DNA from: DTJG01 sp964532995
GTDB lineage: Bacteria > Ratteibacteria > UBA8468 > B48-G9 > DTJG01
Direction of reading: 5' to 3'
Assembly: GCA_964532995.1 (NCBI GenBank)
Contig: CAZHJN010000002.1
Location: 1-64,000, forward strand
Length of the DNA: 64,000 nt
The position numbers were made by a program, and so were the translations under genes. The notes under the pieces are model-generated. The model worked only from the letters and a program-made list of their open reading frames with translations, searched no databases and was not told where the DNA came from. Shown here in pieces: positions 8,214 to 16,504 of this stretch (within the stretch, counting starts at the first letter, position 1; each line of letters opens with the position of its first letter).

Positions 8214-9290
8214 CTAATTTTCAAGAACTTCACGGTACACTTTTACGGTTTTTTCGATCATCTGTTCAATGGAAAAGTGGTTCATTACAAATTTCTTACC
8301 TCTTTTTGCCATTTCTTTCATTTTCTCTTGATTTCTGACAGTGAAAATTATTGCTTCTGACATTGCTTCAATGTCTGCTGGCTTGCACAGTATACCGGTA
8401 TCAGTTTTAATGAATGTACCATCTTTTATACCATTGAGTGTTGTAACAACTGGCACCTCAGCAAGTTGAGCTTCATAAACACTCCTGCCAAGCCATGGAA
8501 TCATATTTTCCACCATAGTTTCAGTTTCAACATGTGGAGCAACAAGAAGATCAATTCTGGATAGAAAATCAGATGCCCTTCCTGTCAGGAACAATGCATC
8601 AGTTTGAAGTTCTGTGTTCAGTATTTCAAGTTGTTTTTTATATGGTCCGTCACCGATAATCCACAATTTTATATTGTGTTCTGACTTTTTTGCAATGGCG
8701 AATGCTTTTATCAGATATTGAAATCCTTTAAGTTCTGTAAGCCTGCCAATACCAGCGATGATGAAACCGTCATGTTTTTCTGGTTTTATATCAACATATG
8801 GGTCAAACCTTATTCCGTTATGCACAACCCTGACAGATCCTGGATTTGCTCCAAGTTTTTCAACAGCAAACTTACCAAGAAAATCGCTTATGACAATCAC
8901 ACGCTGGCCTCTTGCAAGTATTTTGCTGTAGAAAGGACAACCATAGAAGCCATGGATACTTGTGATAAACCTGGTTTTTTTATTTCCCTTGAGAGCATAA
9001 TAACCTATCCAGGCAGGGAATCTACTTCTGCAATGCAGGATATCCGGTTTCTCTATCCGGAGAATAGATTTGAGTTTTTTCAAACATCTGCAAAAAATTG
9101 CGGGTGTCTTTTTTGAAGTTGGTAGATTTATCCATTTAATTTTTTCTTTCTCAATCAATGGAACATAATTTCCGTATCCTGATAAAATCGTAATATCTAT
9201 GCCCAAATGTTTCATTCCCCTGGCAAGGTCAAAAGTTCCTTCTTCCACCCCGCCAAGATGCATTTCTGGAACCATGAGAAAGACTTTCAT
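8214..9290 (-). CDS. Glycosyltransferase family 4
   Basis: A 358-residue GT-B enzyme. The N-terminal acceptor domain begins MKVFLMVPEMHLGGVEEGTF with the GG-x-E loop; the C-terminal donor domain has GIGRLTELKGFQYLIKAF, WIIGDGPYKKQLE and an EAQLAEVPVVTT version of the E-x7-E region. Complete and of normal family length. It lies between two GT9 genes with 3-base gaps on either side, so the three probably build the same LPS core oligosaccharide in sequence. The sugar cannot be predicted from sequence. Confidence 0.92.
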   Translation of the reverse strand: MKVFLMVPEMHLGGVEEGTFDLARGMKHLGIDITILSGYGNYVPLIEKEKIKWINLPTSKKTPAIFCRCLKKLKSILRIEKPDILHCRSRFPAWIGYYALKGNKKTRFITSIHGFYGCPFYSKILARGQRVIVISDFLGKFAVEKLGANPGSVRVVHNGIRFDPYVDIKPEKHDGFIIAGIGRLTELKGFQYLIKAFAIAKKSEHNIKLWIIGDGPYKKQLEILNTELQTDALFLTGRASDFLSRIDLLVAPHVETETMVENMIPWLGRSVYEAQLAEVPVVTTLNGIKDGTFIKTDTGILCKPADIEAMSEAIIFTVRNQEKMKEMAKRGKKFVMNHFSIEQMIEKTVKVYREVLEN

Positions 9291-9293
9291 GAT

Positions 9294-10307
9294 TTACTCA
9301 AAAAGAAAAAGTTGTTTATCTTCATCAAGTATAAGACGAGCAGCTTCAATGACTTTTTCACAACTTATCGTTTTTATACACATGTAATTTTTACGACACC
9401 TGATTCTTTTGTTGCATGGAAAACAATCCATATCTGAATGGATATTGATGTATTTTGTCCCAAGAGGACCATATCTGTATGGGTTTCCTGCGCCAAAGAT
9501 ACTTATCGTAGGAACCTTAGCAGCACAAGCAAGATAAAGAAACATACCATTTCTTGTTACAGCCAGATTTGATTCTGTGAGAAAAGCGGTTATATCCCGT
9601 GAATTCTTAATACATGTTGCATCTATAATATCATTTTTATGTTTTACTTTATTCTTTATTTCATGGATTGTTTGATCACCTGGTTCCCCAAAAAGAAAAA
9701 TTTTTGCATTGTATTCTTCCACAAGTATGTCACAGAGTTTTGAATAATTATTTGAATCCCATTTATCAGCTATGTCGGGATTTCCGGTATGGATTGCTAC
9801 TATTGTGCTGGAGGCTGGTATATTGTTATTTTTCAAAAATTGCTTTGTTTTTTCTCTGTCATTTTCTGAAATTGGAAAATAAAGTTCATTTTCGCGAGAT
9901 CTTCCAAAATGAGGCTCAATCAATCTCATATAATTGACACTTTCATGGGTGAAAAATCTATCAGAAAATAACTTACTTGTCAGAAATGTAAGCTTCTTTT
10001 TTGCTCCGACAAAATATGGAAGCAAGGACGGTTGGAAACACACTGTAAGTTTATATTTTTCATTGCGTAGGGTCCGGATGGTTCTTATGAATAAAATTTT
10101 GTTGTTGACTATTATTCTATCAAACCATCCCGTTTCTTTAAGGATTTCTACTGTTTTTGGTTGAACCACAATATCAAACCTCGAATCTCTGTTCTGTTCG
10201 CGTATTCTTCTTATCGCTGGCATAAGAAGAAGAATTGTTTCGGCATCATTACCGCTGATGATTAGAATTTTGTTTTGTTCAATAATTCTGCGATTTTCTC
10301 TGCGCAT
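9294..10307 (-). CDS. Glycosyltransferase family 9 (heptosyltransferase-type)
   Basis: A 337-residue GT9 protein and paralogue of the gene ending at 7218. Key stretches are KILIISGNDAETILLLMPAI, IVAIHTGNPDIADKWDSNNY, the donor-site region LAVTRNGMFLYLACAAKVP and ISIFGAGNPYRYGP, ending in a Cys-rich tail (CFPCNKRIRC, then MCIKTI). In the donor-site region the usual D-S-G-P is replaced by RNGMF, so this copy departs from the heptosyltransferase consensus. The ATG at 10307 overlaps the upstream ELM1-like gene by 46 bases and has only a weak ribosome binding site; no better start was seen before the core begins at residue 13. Confidence 0.88.
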   Translation of the reverse strand: MRRENRRIIEQNKILIISGNDAETILLLMPAIRRIREQNRDSRFDIVVQPKTVEILKETGWFDRIIVNNKILFIRTIRTLRNEKYKLTVCFQPSLLPYFVGAKKKLTFLTSKLFSDRFFTHESVNYMRLIEPHFGRSRENELYFPISENDREKTKQFLKNNNIPASSTIVAIHTGNPDIADKWDSNNYSKLCDILVEEYNAKIFLFGEPGDQTIHEIKNKVKHKNDIIDATCIKNSRDITAFLTESNLAVTRNGMFLYLACAAKVPTISIFGAGNPYRYGPLGTKYINIHSDMDCFPCNKRIRCRKNYMCIKTISCEKVIEAARLILDEDKQLFLFE

Positions 10308-11341
10308 TTTTCTGACTCATTTAGAACTGGAAAGAACCCTTTTCTTAACATTGTTTTCAATAATTCCGGTATTTTTTCTAAATCTTCTTTTTGAACATAT
10401 ACGCAATAACCACCTTCAACCAGCTTTGATATGGTTGTATCAAAGACCGTTCTTCTGTTCTTTTTTCTTTTGACACCAAGAACAATTACAGGTTTTCCTG
10501 TTGAGCATGTCTCAGATATCATCGTTATACTATCCTCTGTAACAAAAAGAATATCACATACCGAGAGAATACCAAAATAATGTTGTCCTGGTTTTACTCC
10601 GGGAAATTCACGGTAAACAAAGTTTGGTTTCATTGAGTTATTCCAGAGAAAGCCTGCAACGTCCTGTGGTGTCCTCCTGGATACAGTAAGCAGGTAAGAA
10701 AAATCGGTTTCTTTCAATTTTTGCAATGTTTTTAACAATTCCTTCGCCCAGTCAACGTCAATTGAATAATTCTGATCATTGCCTCCTATTATTAATCCAA
10801 TTTTAATTGTGTTATCCGGAATTTTTATTTTTTCCATGAGTTTTTCTCTGGATTTTTCAAGCAGATGCGATGTAATTCTGTTCGGTGCGCCAATTGTGGG
10901 GACAACATTTTTAAGTTTTTTTATCTGTGGATATCTTATAAAGTCGTGTAATGGAACAAATAGAATATCAAAATTTTTCAGCGGAACTCCTTCTGGTGTC
11001 ATAATGCAAACGGATTTTGCACCAAATTTTTTAGAAATTAAAAGATTTATCGGTGCAAGAAATGAACCTGCCGATATGACTGTATCGTATTTTTGTTCAT
11101 TCACATCTGTCACGGACAAGAGTCGGTATACAAAATCTGCAAGTTTATAAGCTTTCAAACATAACAAAAAACCGATTATTTTTGGCGCAACTTTGATTGA
11201 ACCCTTTCTTCCGGGCAATCTATAGGTCGGTCCACGAAATTTAATATTCAGAACATCGAAATTTATCTGTAAGGATTCCGCTATTCCTATGCTCTGATTT
11301 GTATTTCCTGGGATTCCATCATCAAGGACAAGGGTTTTCAT
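10262..11341 (-). CDS. ELM1-like (DUF1022) GT-B-fold protein
   Basis: A 359-residue member of the family annotated as mitochondrial fission protein ELM1 (DUF1022). It begins VLDDGIPGNTNQSIGIAESL, the characteristic D-G-x-x-G-N-x-x-Q start, followed by RGPTYRLPG, VISAGSFLAPINLL, IGLIIGGNDQNYSID, LLTVSRRTP, and LFVTEDSITMISETCSTGKP, a donor-site-like motif. Bacterial homologues are found with LPS genes and probably act as glycosyltransferases or on nucleotide-sugar or lipid substrates; the exact reaction is unknown. It lies 4 bases after hisF and overlaps the following GT9 gene, so an LPS-core role is likely. Confidence 0.85.
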   Translation of the reverse strand: MKTLVLDDGIPGNTNQSIGIAESLQINFDVLNIKFRGPTYRLPGRKGSIKVAPKIIGFLLCLKAYKLADFVYRLLSVTDVNEQKYDTVISAGSFLAPINLLISKKFGAKSVCIMTPEGVPLKNFDILFVPLHDFIRYPQIKKLKNVVPTIGAPNRITSHLLEKSREKLMEKIKIPDNTIKIGLIIGGNDQNYSIDVDWAKELLKTLQKLKETDFSYLLTVSRRTPQDVAGFLWNNSMKPNFVYREFPGVKPGQHYFGILSVCDILFVTEDSITMISETCSTGKPVIVLGVKRKKNRRTVFDTTISKLVEGGYCVYVQKEDLEKIPELLKTMLRKGFFPVLNESEKCAEKIAELLNKTKF

Positions 11342-11345
11342 TCTT

Positions 11346-12104
11346 TTATAATCTTACAGGTATATTTCTGTCTCTTAAAAATTCCTTTATCTGCGCTATT
11401 GTAAGTATTTTAAAATGTAATAGAGACGCCAGGAGAACAGCTGACGCGTTTCCTTCAACCAGAACCCTGTAAAGATGTTCTATTGAACCTGCACCGCCGG
11501 ACGCTATTACAGGAATTTTAACTGTTTCTGTAATTATTTTTGTAAGAGAAATATCGTAGCCACTCTGTGTACCATCTGTGTCAATGCTTGTAAGAAGAAT
11601 TTCTCCAGCCCCCAGTTCTTCAACCTGCTTTGCCCATTTTATCGCATCAATCCCTGTGGCTTTTTTCCCAGACTCAATATAAACCTCCCAGGTATTATAA
11701 CCGGTTTTTTTTGCATCTATGGCGACTACAATGCATTGACTTCCAAACTTTTTTGCGGATTCATAAACAATGTCAGGATTTTTTACTGCTTGCGTATTTA
11801 TGGAGACCTTATCTGCTCCATTTTCAAGCAGGATAAGAATATCTTCCACTGTTTTTATGCCACCTCCCACTGTAAATGGAATAGAAATATTTGAGGCGAC
11901 ATTTCTGACAAGTTCCTCTATGGTGTTGCGTTTTTCTATTGTTGCACTGATATCAAGAAAAACAAGTTCATCCGCTCCCTGTTCAGAATAGTATTTTGCA
12001 TAAGAAATGGGTTCGCCTGCAACTTTCAGATTTTCAAAATGAATACCTTTGACAACCTTTCCATTCCTGACATCAAGACATGGAATTATTCTTTTTGTAA
12101 GCAT
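11346..12104 (-). CDS. hisF: Imidazole glycerol phosphate synthase cyclase subunit
   Basis: A 252-residue (beta/alpha)8 barrel closely resembling Thermotoga-type HisF. IIPCLDVRNGKVVKG carries catalytic D11, VVAIDAKK carries D130, and TVGGGIK, ADKVSINT, LLTSIDTDGTQSGYD and PVIASGGAG form the phosphate-binding loops. With HisH it makes imidazole-glycerol phosphate and AICAR from PRFAR and ammonia. All expected barrel motifs are present, so it looks catalytically normal. It starts 2 bases after hisH. No other his genes are in the window; downstream and upstream are LPS genes, leaving open whether the pair serves histidine synthesis or a surface-sugar amidotransfer as HisH2/HisF2 do in Pseudomonas O-antigen loci. 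Confidence 0.93.
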   Translation of the reverse strand: MLTKRIIPCLDVRNGKVVKGIHFENLKVAGEPISYAKYYSEQGADELVFLDISATIEKRNTIEELVRNVASNISIPFTVGGGIKTVEDILILLENGADKVSINTQAVKNPDIVYESAKKFGSQCIVVAIDAKKTGYNTWEVYIESGKKATGIDAIKWAKQVEELGAGEILLTSIDTDGTQSGYDISLTKIITETVKIPVIASGGAGSIEHLYRVLVEGNASAVLLASLLHFKILTIAQIKEFLRDRNIPVRL

Positions 12105-12106
12105 CT

Positions 12107-12712
12107 TTATCTCATTTTAATGAAATTTTCAAGGAAAATTAAACCGCAACTGGCACTTTTTTCCGGATGAAATTGTACTCCGATCAGGTTTTCTTTTTGA
12201 ACTATGGAAGCAAATTCAAGGCCATATTCTGTGGTCCCACATATAAAATTAGCTTCTTCTGGTACCGGATAGTACGAATGAGCAAAATAAAAGAAACTTT
12301 TGTTTGGTACACCTCCAACGAAATCAGATTCAACCAGTATTTTGACAGAGTTCCATCCCATGTGGGGAATAACGTAGCCCTTTCTTTCAGGGAATTTTTT
12401 TACACATCCTCTCAGAAGTTTCAACCCATCTAATTTACCTTCTTCGCTTTTCTCAAAGAACGTCTGTAATCCGAGACAGATTCCAAGAATTGGTTTTCCC
12501 TTTTTCATCTCTTCTTTAAGTTTATCCACGAATTCGTGGTTTTTGAGGTACTGCATGGCTTCATCAAAGGCGCCAACACCAGGAAGGATTATTCTATGAA
12601 CTTTTGACAGTTGCTCAGGTTCTGAAATTATAAGAGTTTTTTCATCTAACCTTTCAATGGTATTCATCACACTGAATATATTTCCAGCTCCGTAATTTAT
12701 AATTCCAGTCAT
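12107..12712 (-). CDS. hisH: Imidazole glycerol phosphate synthase glutaminase subunit
   Basis: A 201-residue class I glutamine amidotransferase. The nucleophile is C79 in GICLGLQ and the His-Glu pair is H182/E184 in FHPEKS; PHMGWN and FYFAHSYYP are HisH-specific signatures. It releases ammonia from glutamine and passes it to the partner enzyme, normally HisF, whose gene follows after 2 bases. Upstream by 54 bases lies a GMP-synthase-type ATP-PPase that lacks its own glutaminase domain, so HisH could in principle also serve it, although the HMGWN motif argues that HisF is the true partner. Confidence 0.93.
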   Translation of the reverse strand: MTGIINYGAGNIFSVMNTIERLDEKTLIISEPEQLSKVHRIILPGVGAFDEAMQYLKNHEFVDKLKEEMKKGKPILGICLGLQTFFEKSEEGKLDGLKLLRGCVKKFPERKGYVIPHMGWNSVKILVESDFVGGVPNKSFFYFAHSYYPVPEEANFICGTTEYGLEFASIVQKENLIGVQFHPEKSASCGLIFLENFIKMR

Positions 12713-12766
12713 TTCAGTTTCAAAACCTTATTGCAGGTTAATGATCGTTAGACGAGAATTCAGAAA

Positions 12767-13720
12767 TTATGCAAACTCTATTGTGCCCGGAGGTTTAGGA
12801 GTTACATCATACAGAATCCTTACGATGCCAGGAACTTCGTTCAAAATTCTTTTAGTTATTTTCTCTATTTTCAACCATGGTACTCTGTAAGGTCTGGCAA
12901 GAAGTGAATCTTTAGTTACCTCAACTATTCTGATGGCTATGATATCGCCAGTAACACTGGTGTCGTTTTGGATACCGGTTACTTTATCAACCAGCAGGAC
13001 TGGAAAGCCCTGAAAAATTTTTGGGCTGTTTAATTCGGATTCCACAATGGTGGTAGCCTTCCTTATTTTTTTAACACGTTCGGCGGTTACTTCTCCTGAG
13101 ATTCTTATCGCAAAGCCGGGTCCCGGGAAAGGCTGAATCCGCAGATATCTGGGGTGAATCCCAAGACTTCTGGCAACCATTCTTACCCTCGCTTTTGTGA
13201 GTTCCTTCAGGGGTTCAAATAACCCGAGTCCATAGTTCAAAGGATTCACCCCTGATTCATGGAGTACATTGAAGTGGAGTTTTATACCCTTTTGTGTTTC
13301 GATTATATCCGGTAGTATTGTTCCCTGAACGAGTATATCAGTTGAATAACTTCTCATTGCCTGACTCATGTTTCTGTAAAATACATCCCTGAAAATTTTT
13401 CTTTTTTCTTCAGGTAGGATTATGCCTTTCAGGGCAGAAAGAAATTCATCCTGTCTATCCCATTTCTGCAGTTCTATCCTGTATTTTTTATTAAAATGAT
13501 CCTGCGTTTCTCTGACCTCATTTTCACGCAAGAGACCGGTCTCAAGAATAAGTGGGACTATCCTGTCTTTCTGGTCTTTAACAGCATTTAGGACGATTTC
13601 GAAGCAGACAAGACTATCTATTCCGCCTGATATGGCAACAAGAATCTTTTTGCCATCTGCAAAAGAACGAAAGGTCTGAATCTTTTTTGAAATAAATTTT
13701 CTTGGCCCAAATCTTTCCAT
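12767..13720 (-). CDS. guaAB: GMP synthase ATP-pyrophosphatase subunit, stand-alone
   Basis: A 317-residue N-type ATP pyrophosphatase. The PP-loop SGGIDS is at 31-36; GTILPDIIETQKG and QPFPGPGFAIRI (about 196-207) are GMP-synthase motifs, and the C-terminus KPPGTIEFA matches the dimerisation domain that binds XMP. The N-terminal glutaminase domain of ordinary bacterial GuaA is absent; the protein begins just before the PP-loop, as in the archaeal two-subunit enzyme. It would adenylate XMP and aminate it with ammonia from a separate glutaminase. No GuaAA-type partner is in the window, but hisH lies immediately downstream. The setting inside lpxK/LPS genes is unusual for purine synthesis. Confidence 0.85.
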   Translation of the reverse strand: MERFGPRKFISKKIQTFRSFADGKKILVAISGGIDSLVCFEIVLNAVKDQKDRIVPLILETGLLRENEVRETQDHFNKKYRIELQKWDRQDEFLSALKGIILPEEKRKIFRDVFYRNMSQAMRSYSTDILVQGTILPDIIETQKGIKLHFNVLHESGVNPLNYGLGLFEPLKELTKARVRMVARSLGIHPRYLRIQPFPGPGFAIRISGEVTAERVKKIRKATTIVESELNSPKIFQGFPVLLVDKVTGIQNDTSVTGDIIAIRIVEVTKDSLLARPYRVPWLKIEKITKRILNEVPGIVRILYDVTPKPPGTIEFA

Positions 13721-13759
13721 CGAGTTAATTGTATCATAATATCCTAAAATTTCAACTAT

Positions 13760-14848
13760 CTACAAATTTTTGTCAAGAATCATTTGCGTTTTTTCAATAA
13801 GCCAGTTCCTGAAAAATTCCGAATTATCAATATCTATTTTTACTGAAAGCGCCTGAACAGGAAATTTTATTTTTAACCGTCTTAATTTTGCAAGATCTTT
13901 TTCTGTTGTTATGGCAATATCAAATTTCAGTCGCGTAAAAATATCTTGCAGTTCAAGTACGTCTACTTCATCGTATTCGAAATGGTCGGGATATATAGCC
14001 ATATATACTGATTCAGGGTTCAGCTTCTGAATCATATTTATAAATCCTTTTGGTCTGGCAATTCCGCATATACCAAGAATTCTTTTATTGGTGACTGTTG
14101 AAAGTGGGTATTTTTCTCCCTTAATGTTTACCAGATGAGTGGATACATAATTGATGCTGAAAACCGGTTTACGAAATTCTTTTATTCTGTTGATTGTTTT
14201 CTTATATTTATTTGTTGTTCTCGGTACGGTTTCATTTACAAAAACAGCATCAGCATACCTGAGAAAACTGAATGGAAAGCGCATTCTTCCAGCTGGAATA
14301 AGAAATTTGACTGGGGTCTCTGGATTTATGAGAACCAGATCAATCTTTTTTTTAATATCAAAATACTGAAAGCCGTCATCTATAATAACAATCAGATCAT
14401 TATTGTTCCTTGCAATTTCGGAAAGCAATGATCTTTTATGCTTCCCAGAAATTACCCTTACCCCACTCAATGCACTGGCAATTTGAATTGGTTCGTCAAT
14501 ACTTTTTTTGTTTTTTGCATAACTTAAAATCACTGTTTTTATTGATAATTCTTGCAGGATTTTTCCTGTCTCAATTGTTAATGGCGTTTTTCCTGTGCCA
14601 CCGAGTTCAAGATTTCCGATGGATATCACAGGTATTCCGATATGTTTTTTTTTCACACAAATACGTTTGATATAACAACCAAGTATCCATAAAAGGGATG
14701 CAGGATAGAAAAAGACAATCCAGAATGAAAAAAGCATCCTGTTGTTCTGGACGTAAATCAGGCAATCATAAAGCTTTTTAAAACAGGGTCTGCTGGACCT
14801 GATTTTCAGATAACAAAGGGTTGATTTTGACTGTGCCGAATTCTCCAT
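13760..14848 (-). CDS. lpxK: Tetraacyldisaccharide 4'-kinase
   Basis: LpxK phosphorylates the 4' position of the lipid A disaccharide at the inner membrane. An N-terminal hydrophobic helix (FSFWIVFFYPASLLWILG) is followed by GIPVISIGNLELGGTGKTPL, the LpxK Walker A region, then VIIDDGFQYFDI (the DDGFQ motif), IPAGRMRFPFSFLRYADAVF and TTEKDLAKL. Length fits. The start is uncertain: ATG 14848 overlaps the upstream gene by 71 bases and keeps a short helix that LpxK proteins usually have before the membrane anchor, whereas ATG 14737 gives no overlap but begins at the anchor; an ATG-like start at 14869 is less likely. The protein confirms a lipid A-containing outer membrane. Confidence 0.9.
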   Translation of the reverse strand: MENSAQSKSTLCYLKIRSSRPCFKKLYDCLIYVQNNRMLFSFWIVFFYPASLLWILGCYIKRICVKKKHIGIPVISIGNLELGGTGKTPLTIETGKILQELSIKTVILSYAKNKKSIDEPIQIASALSGVRVISGKHKRSLLSEIARNNNDLIVIIDDGFQYFDIKKKIDLVLINPETPVKFLIPAGRMRFPFSFLRYADAVFVNETVPRTTNKYKKTINRIKEFRKPVFSINYVSTHLVNIKGEKYPLSTVTNKRILGICGIARPKGFINMIQKLNPESVYMAIYPDHFEYDEVDVLELQDIFTRLKFDIAITTEKDLAKLRRLKIKFPVQALSVKIDIDNSEFFRNWLIEKTQMILDKNL

Positions 14849-16007
14849 CGTATCCTGGTAGCACCACAAGTTTTTCTTCTCTCACAAGCTTTATTCCTTT
14901 TGCCAGTTCCTCTGGAAGATTTGAAAAGAGATCTTTCTCCGGTATTTCAAGGAGGATTTTAAGCTCTGGTCCGAGTTTTGCTATAGCCTGCCTGTACATT
15001 TGCAGGGTGAAAGTTGATTCCACTTCCTTATGATAGACAGAGGCTATTATCTGGTCCAGTGGTACAAGATGTTTGAAAGGAATTCTATTTTTTGCCTCAT
15101 CCGGATTTTTTCTGTCTGCCAGGGTTGTCACCCTGTGCATAACACCAACTGTTACCTTTTTACCGCAGGCCGGACATAAAAATTTGTTTTTTATGGTTTC
15201 CGAAGGTGAAAGCCTGATTTTACACAATCTGTGACCATCATAGTGATACTTTCCTTCCTCAGGAAAGTATTCTATTGTAAAAAGAAAACGGTTTTTATCT
15301 TTTGTTTTTAATATTTCTTTCAATTCTGAAAAACTGAACGGTTCAGAGAAAACATTTGCTTCTCTTCCGATCTTCTGGGGCGAATGTGCATCAGAATTTG
15401 AAACAAGAGAAAACCGATCCAGTTGTGAAAGCAACCAGTTCATTGGAGGATCACTGCTCAGTCCTGTTTCAAGTGCGAAGATACTGCTGGTTTCTTCCTC
15501 AAAACAGTCTTCGATTCTATCAAAACCGGAATTTGCACCGAACAGGGAAAAATGAGGAGTCCAGATATGCGCGGGTATTACAAATCCTTCTTCATCCGCG
15601 TCCTTTACAATTTTTACCAGCATCCTTGCATCTATTTGCAGAATGGGTCTTCCATCGATCATCAGTTCCGAAAATTTCTCAAGAAACTTATTGAATTTTT
15701 CAGCGCTTTCAAAGGAAGAGAAAAATACAATATTATGAATTTTCCTGATAGATTTATTTTTCGGAAATATGTTGTTAACTTCTCCTGTTAAAATAAAATC
15801 CACATCATCTCTTGTATATATGCCTTTTCTCTCTGAAGGTGAAAGTTTATTTTTAAGTTCTGCCAGCCATAAAGGATGTGTTATATCACCTGTACCGAGT
15901 ATTGAAATCCCCTTATTACGGGCCCATTGACAGCAGTTCTCAATGTTCATATTTTTGCTTGTTGCACGGCTGAATCTGGAATGAATATGAAAGTCCGCGA
16001 TATACAT
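14778..16007 (-). CDS. PHP-domain endonuclease Q-like protein
   Basis: A 409-residue protein of the TIGR00375/EndoQ type. The PHP metal-binding motif DFHIHSRFSRATS is right at the start, with GTGDITHP, LTGEVNNIF, PAHIWTPHFSLFG and SNSDAHSPQ supplying further metal ligands, and a zinc-finger-like CPACGKKVTVGVMHRV in the C-terminal part. Archaeal and some bacterial EndoQ enzymes nick DNA 5' of deaminated bases (uracil, hypoxanthine). ATG 16007 is chosen because AAGGAAA precedes it and the conserved N-terminus begins there; an upstream in-frame extension would run into the HIT gene. Gene context (HIT protein, cca, lpxK) gives no extra functional clue. Confidence 0.82.
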   Translation of the reverse strand: MYIADFHIHSRFSRATSKNMNIENCCQWARNKGISILGTGDITHPLWLAELKNKLSPSERKGIYTRDDVDFILTGEVNNIFPKNKSIRKIHNIVFFSSFESAEKFNKFLEKFSELMIDGRPILQIDARMLVKIVKDADEEGFVIPAHIWTPHFSLFGANSGFDRIEDCFEEETSSIFALETGLSSDPPMNWLLSQLDRFSLVSNSDAHSPQKIGREANVFSEPFSFSELKEILKTKDKNRFLFTIEYFPEEGKYHYDGHRLCKIRLSPSETIKNKFLCPACGKKVTVGVMHRVTTLADRKNPDEAKNRIPFKHLVPLDQIIASVYHKEVESTFTLQMYRQAIAKLGPELKILLEIPEKDLFSNLPEELAKGIKLVREEKLVVLPGYDGEFGTVKINPLLSENQVQQTLF

Positions 16008-16018
16008 AGATTTTCCTT

Positions 16019-16504
16019 TTAAGTTTTTGAAAATTCTTTTTTCAGTATTTCTGATAGTTGTTCCAGTGATTGTGAAATTATTTTCGTGGATGCAATAACA
16101 GGCATAAAATTGGTATCCCCGTTCCACCTTGGAACTATGTGTATATGAATGTGTCCTGGCAGTCCAGCTCCAGCACACATTCCGAGATTAATTCCAATAT
16201 TAAACCCATTCGGTTTAATTGTTTTTCGCAGGATTTCAATACATTTCTTTATGGCCTCGAACATTTCTAAAATTTCCTGTTCAGAAAGTTGTTCAAAATC
16301 CTTTTTGTGTTTTCTTGGTGCAACCATAAGATGGCCGTTGTTATAAGGGTAAATATTCATCACAATCATTGCAAAGTTGCCTTTCCATAACAGAAATTCA
16401 GTTTTTTTATTTTTCGCAGCTTCACAGAGAAAACATTTCTTACTCTTTTTTTTCTTAATAAAATTAATTCTCCATGGTGCCCACAGAAGATCGAGATTTT
16501 TCAT
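16019..16504 (-). CDS. HIT-family nucleotide hydrolase/transferase
   Basis: A 161-residue HIT protein. The histidine triad is HIHIHIVPRW (H118, H120, H122), with YPYNNGHLMVAPRKH upstream as the conserved NGH segment and a CxxC pair (C24, C27) plus an N-terminal LWAPWR motif typical of the Ap4A-phosphorylase-like/Hint-related branch common in anaerobes. It likely cleaves dinucleoside polyphosphates or nucleotide adducts. The start lies 41 bases inside the end of cca, so translation is coupled. Confidence 0.9.
   Translation of the reverse strand: MKNLDLLWAPWRINFIKKKKSKKCFLCEAAKNKKTEFLLWKGNFAMIVMNIYPYNNGHLMVAPRKHKKDFEQLSEQEILEMFEAIKKCIEILRKTIKPNGFNIGINLGMCAGAGLPGHIHIHIVPRWNGDTNFMPVIASTKIISQSLEQLSEILKKEFSKT

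Noticed and set aside
12767..13720. Calling the PP-loop protein WbpG (N-acetyl-sugar amidotransferase)
   Set aside because: The PFPGPG motif and KPPGTIEFA end are GMP-synthase dimerisation-domain features that WbpG lacks.
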